Part shown: piece by piece, positions 12,930 to 12,936 of the stretch
How the letters are laid out: every line of letters begins with the position of its first letter
Position numbering within the stretch: the first letter of the stretch is position 1
Source of the DNA: Bacillota bacterium
GTDB taxonomy: Bacteria > Bacillota > Clostridia > Acetivibrionales > DTU013
Length of the DNA: 12,936 nt
Assembly (NCBI GenBank): GCA_023435925.1
Contig: JAEZLF010000097.1
Coordinates: 1 to 12,936 of the forward strand
Direction: 5' to 3'
Notes under the pieces: model-generated
Told to the model about the DNA's origin: nothing
Databases searched by the model: none
Seen by the model: only the letters and a program-made list of their open reading frames with translations
Program-made: the position numbers and the translations under genes

Positions 12930-12936
12930 AAAAAAG

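Noticed and set aside
1..12936. CRISPR array, insertion sequence, tRNA, phage or defence genes
   Set aside because: No spaced repeats, transposase motifs, cloverleaf or island-like gene content were seen by eye; the gene set is core housekeeping.

Overview
The window reads as ordinary chromosome from a spore-forming Firmicute of the class Clostridia. The evidence is a minor alpha/beta-type small acid-soluble spore protein gene with a sigma-G-like promoter, strong AGGAGG-type ribosome binding sites, AT-rich intergenic DNA with sigma-A promoters, and the gene order ftsE - ftsX - coiled-coil M23 hydrolase - S41 peptidase, which is familiar in clostridia. A placement near the cellulolytic (cluster III) clostridia is a guess. 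I see no tRNA, rRNA, insertion sequence, phage gene or CRISPR array.

Left part (1-8303, all minus strand). From the left edge: a cold-shock protein gene with its own promoter and terminator; a YqeM-like SAM methyltransferase; a small spore protein gene with its own terminator; a membrane-anchored S41 processing protease with PDZ domain; then the cell-division/cell-wall set ftsE-ftsX followed by a secreted coiled-coil M23 endopeptidase. FtsEX is expected to gate this hydrolase across the membrane, and the protease next door may act on envelope proteins. Upstream lie a CdaR/PucR-type regulator and an orphan MsmX/UgpC-type sugar-ABC ATPase, each with a recognisable promoter or terminator.

Middle (8304-8669): a divergent control region. 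It holds a minus-strand promoter for ugpC and a near-consensus plus-strand promoter for argC. The argC promoter is overlaid by two ARG-box-like operators whose centres are 20 bp apart. Two perfect stem-loops follow in the argC leader.

Right part, plus strand (8670-11363): argC (the less common 'type 2' N-acetyl-gamma-glutamyl-phosphate reductase), argB (arginine-sensitive hexameric type of acetylglutamate kinase), an undescribed 44-codon acidic small ORF, and a PilZ-domain c-di-GMP receptor. The small ORF stops inside the Shine-Dalgarno of the PilZ gene. There is no terminator between argB and the PilZ gene, so a c-di-GMP effector may ride on an arginine-controlled transcript.

Right edge, minus strand (11347-12929): two tandem, divergent GreA/GreB-like proteins that keep the C-terminal RNA-polymerase-binding fold but have a shortened, altered N-terminal coiled coil. 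They share one strong promoter and a 5' leader hairpin. Beyond them is an unrecognised 112-residue lysine-rich protein that reaches the window edge. The most unusual items are the Gre-like pair with its leader hairpin, the small ORF ahead of the PilZ gene, and the regulatory layering ahead of argC.
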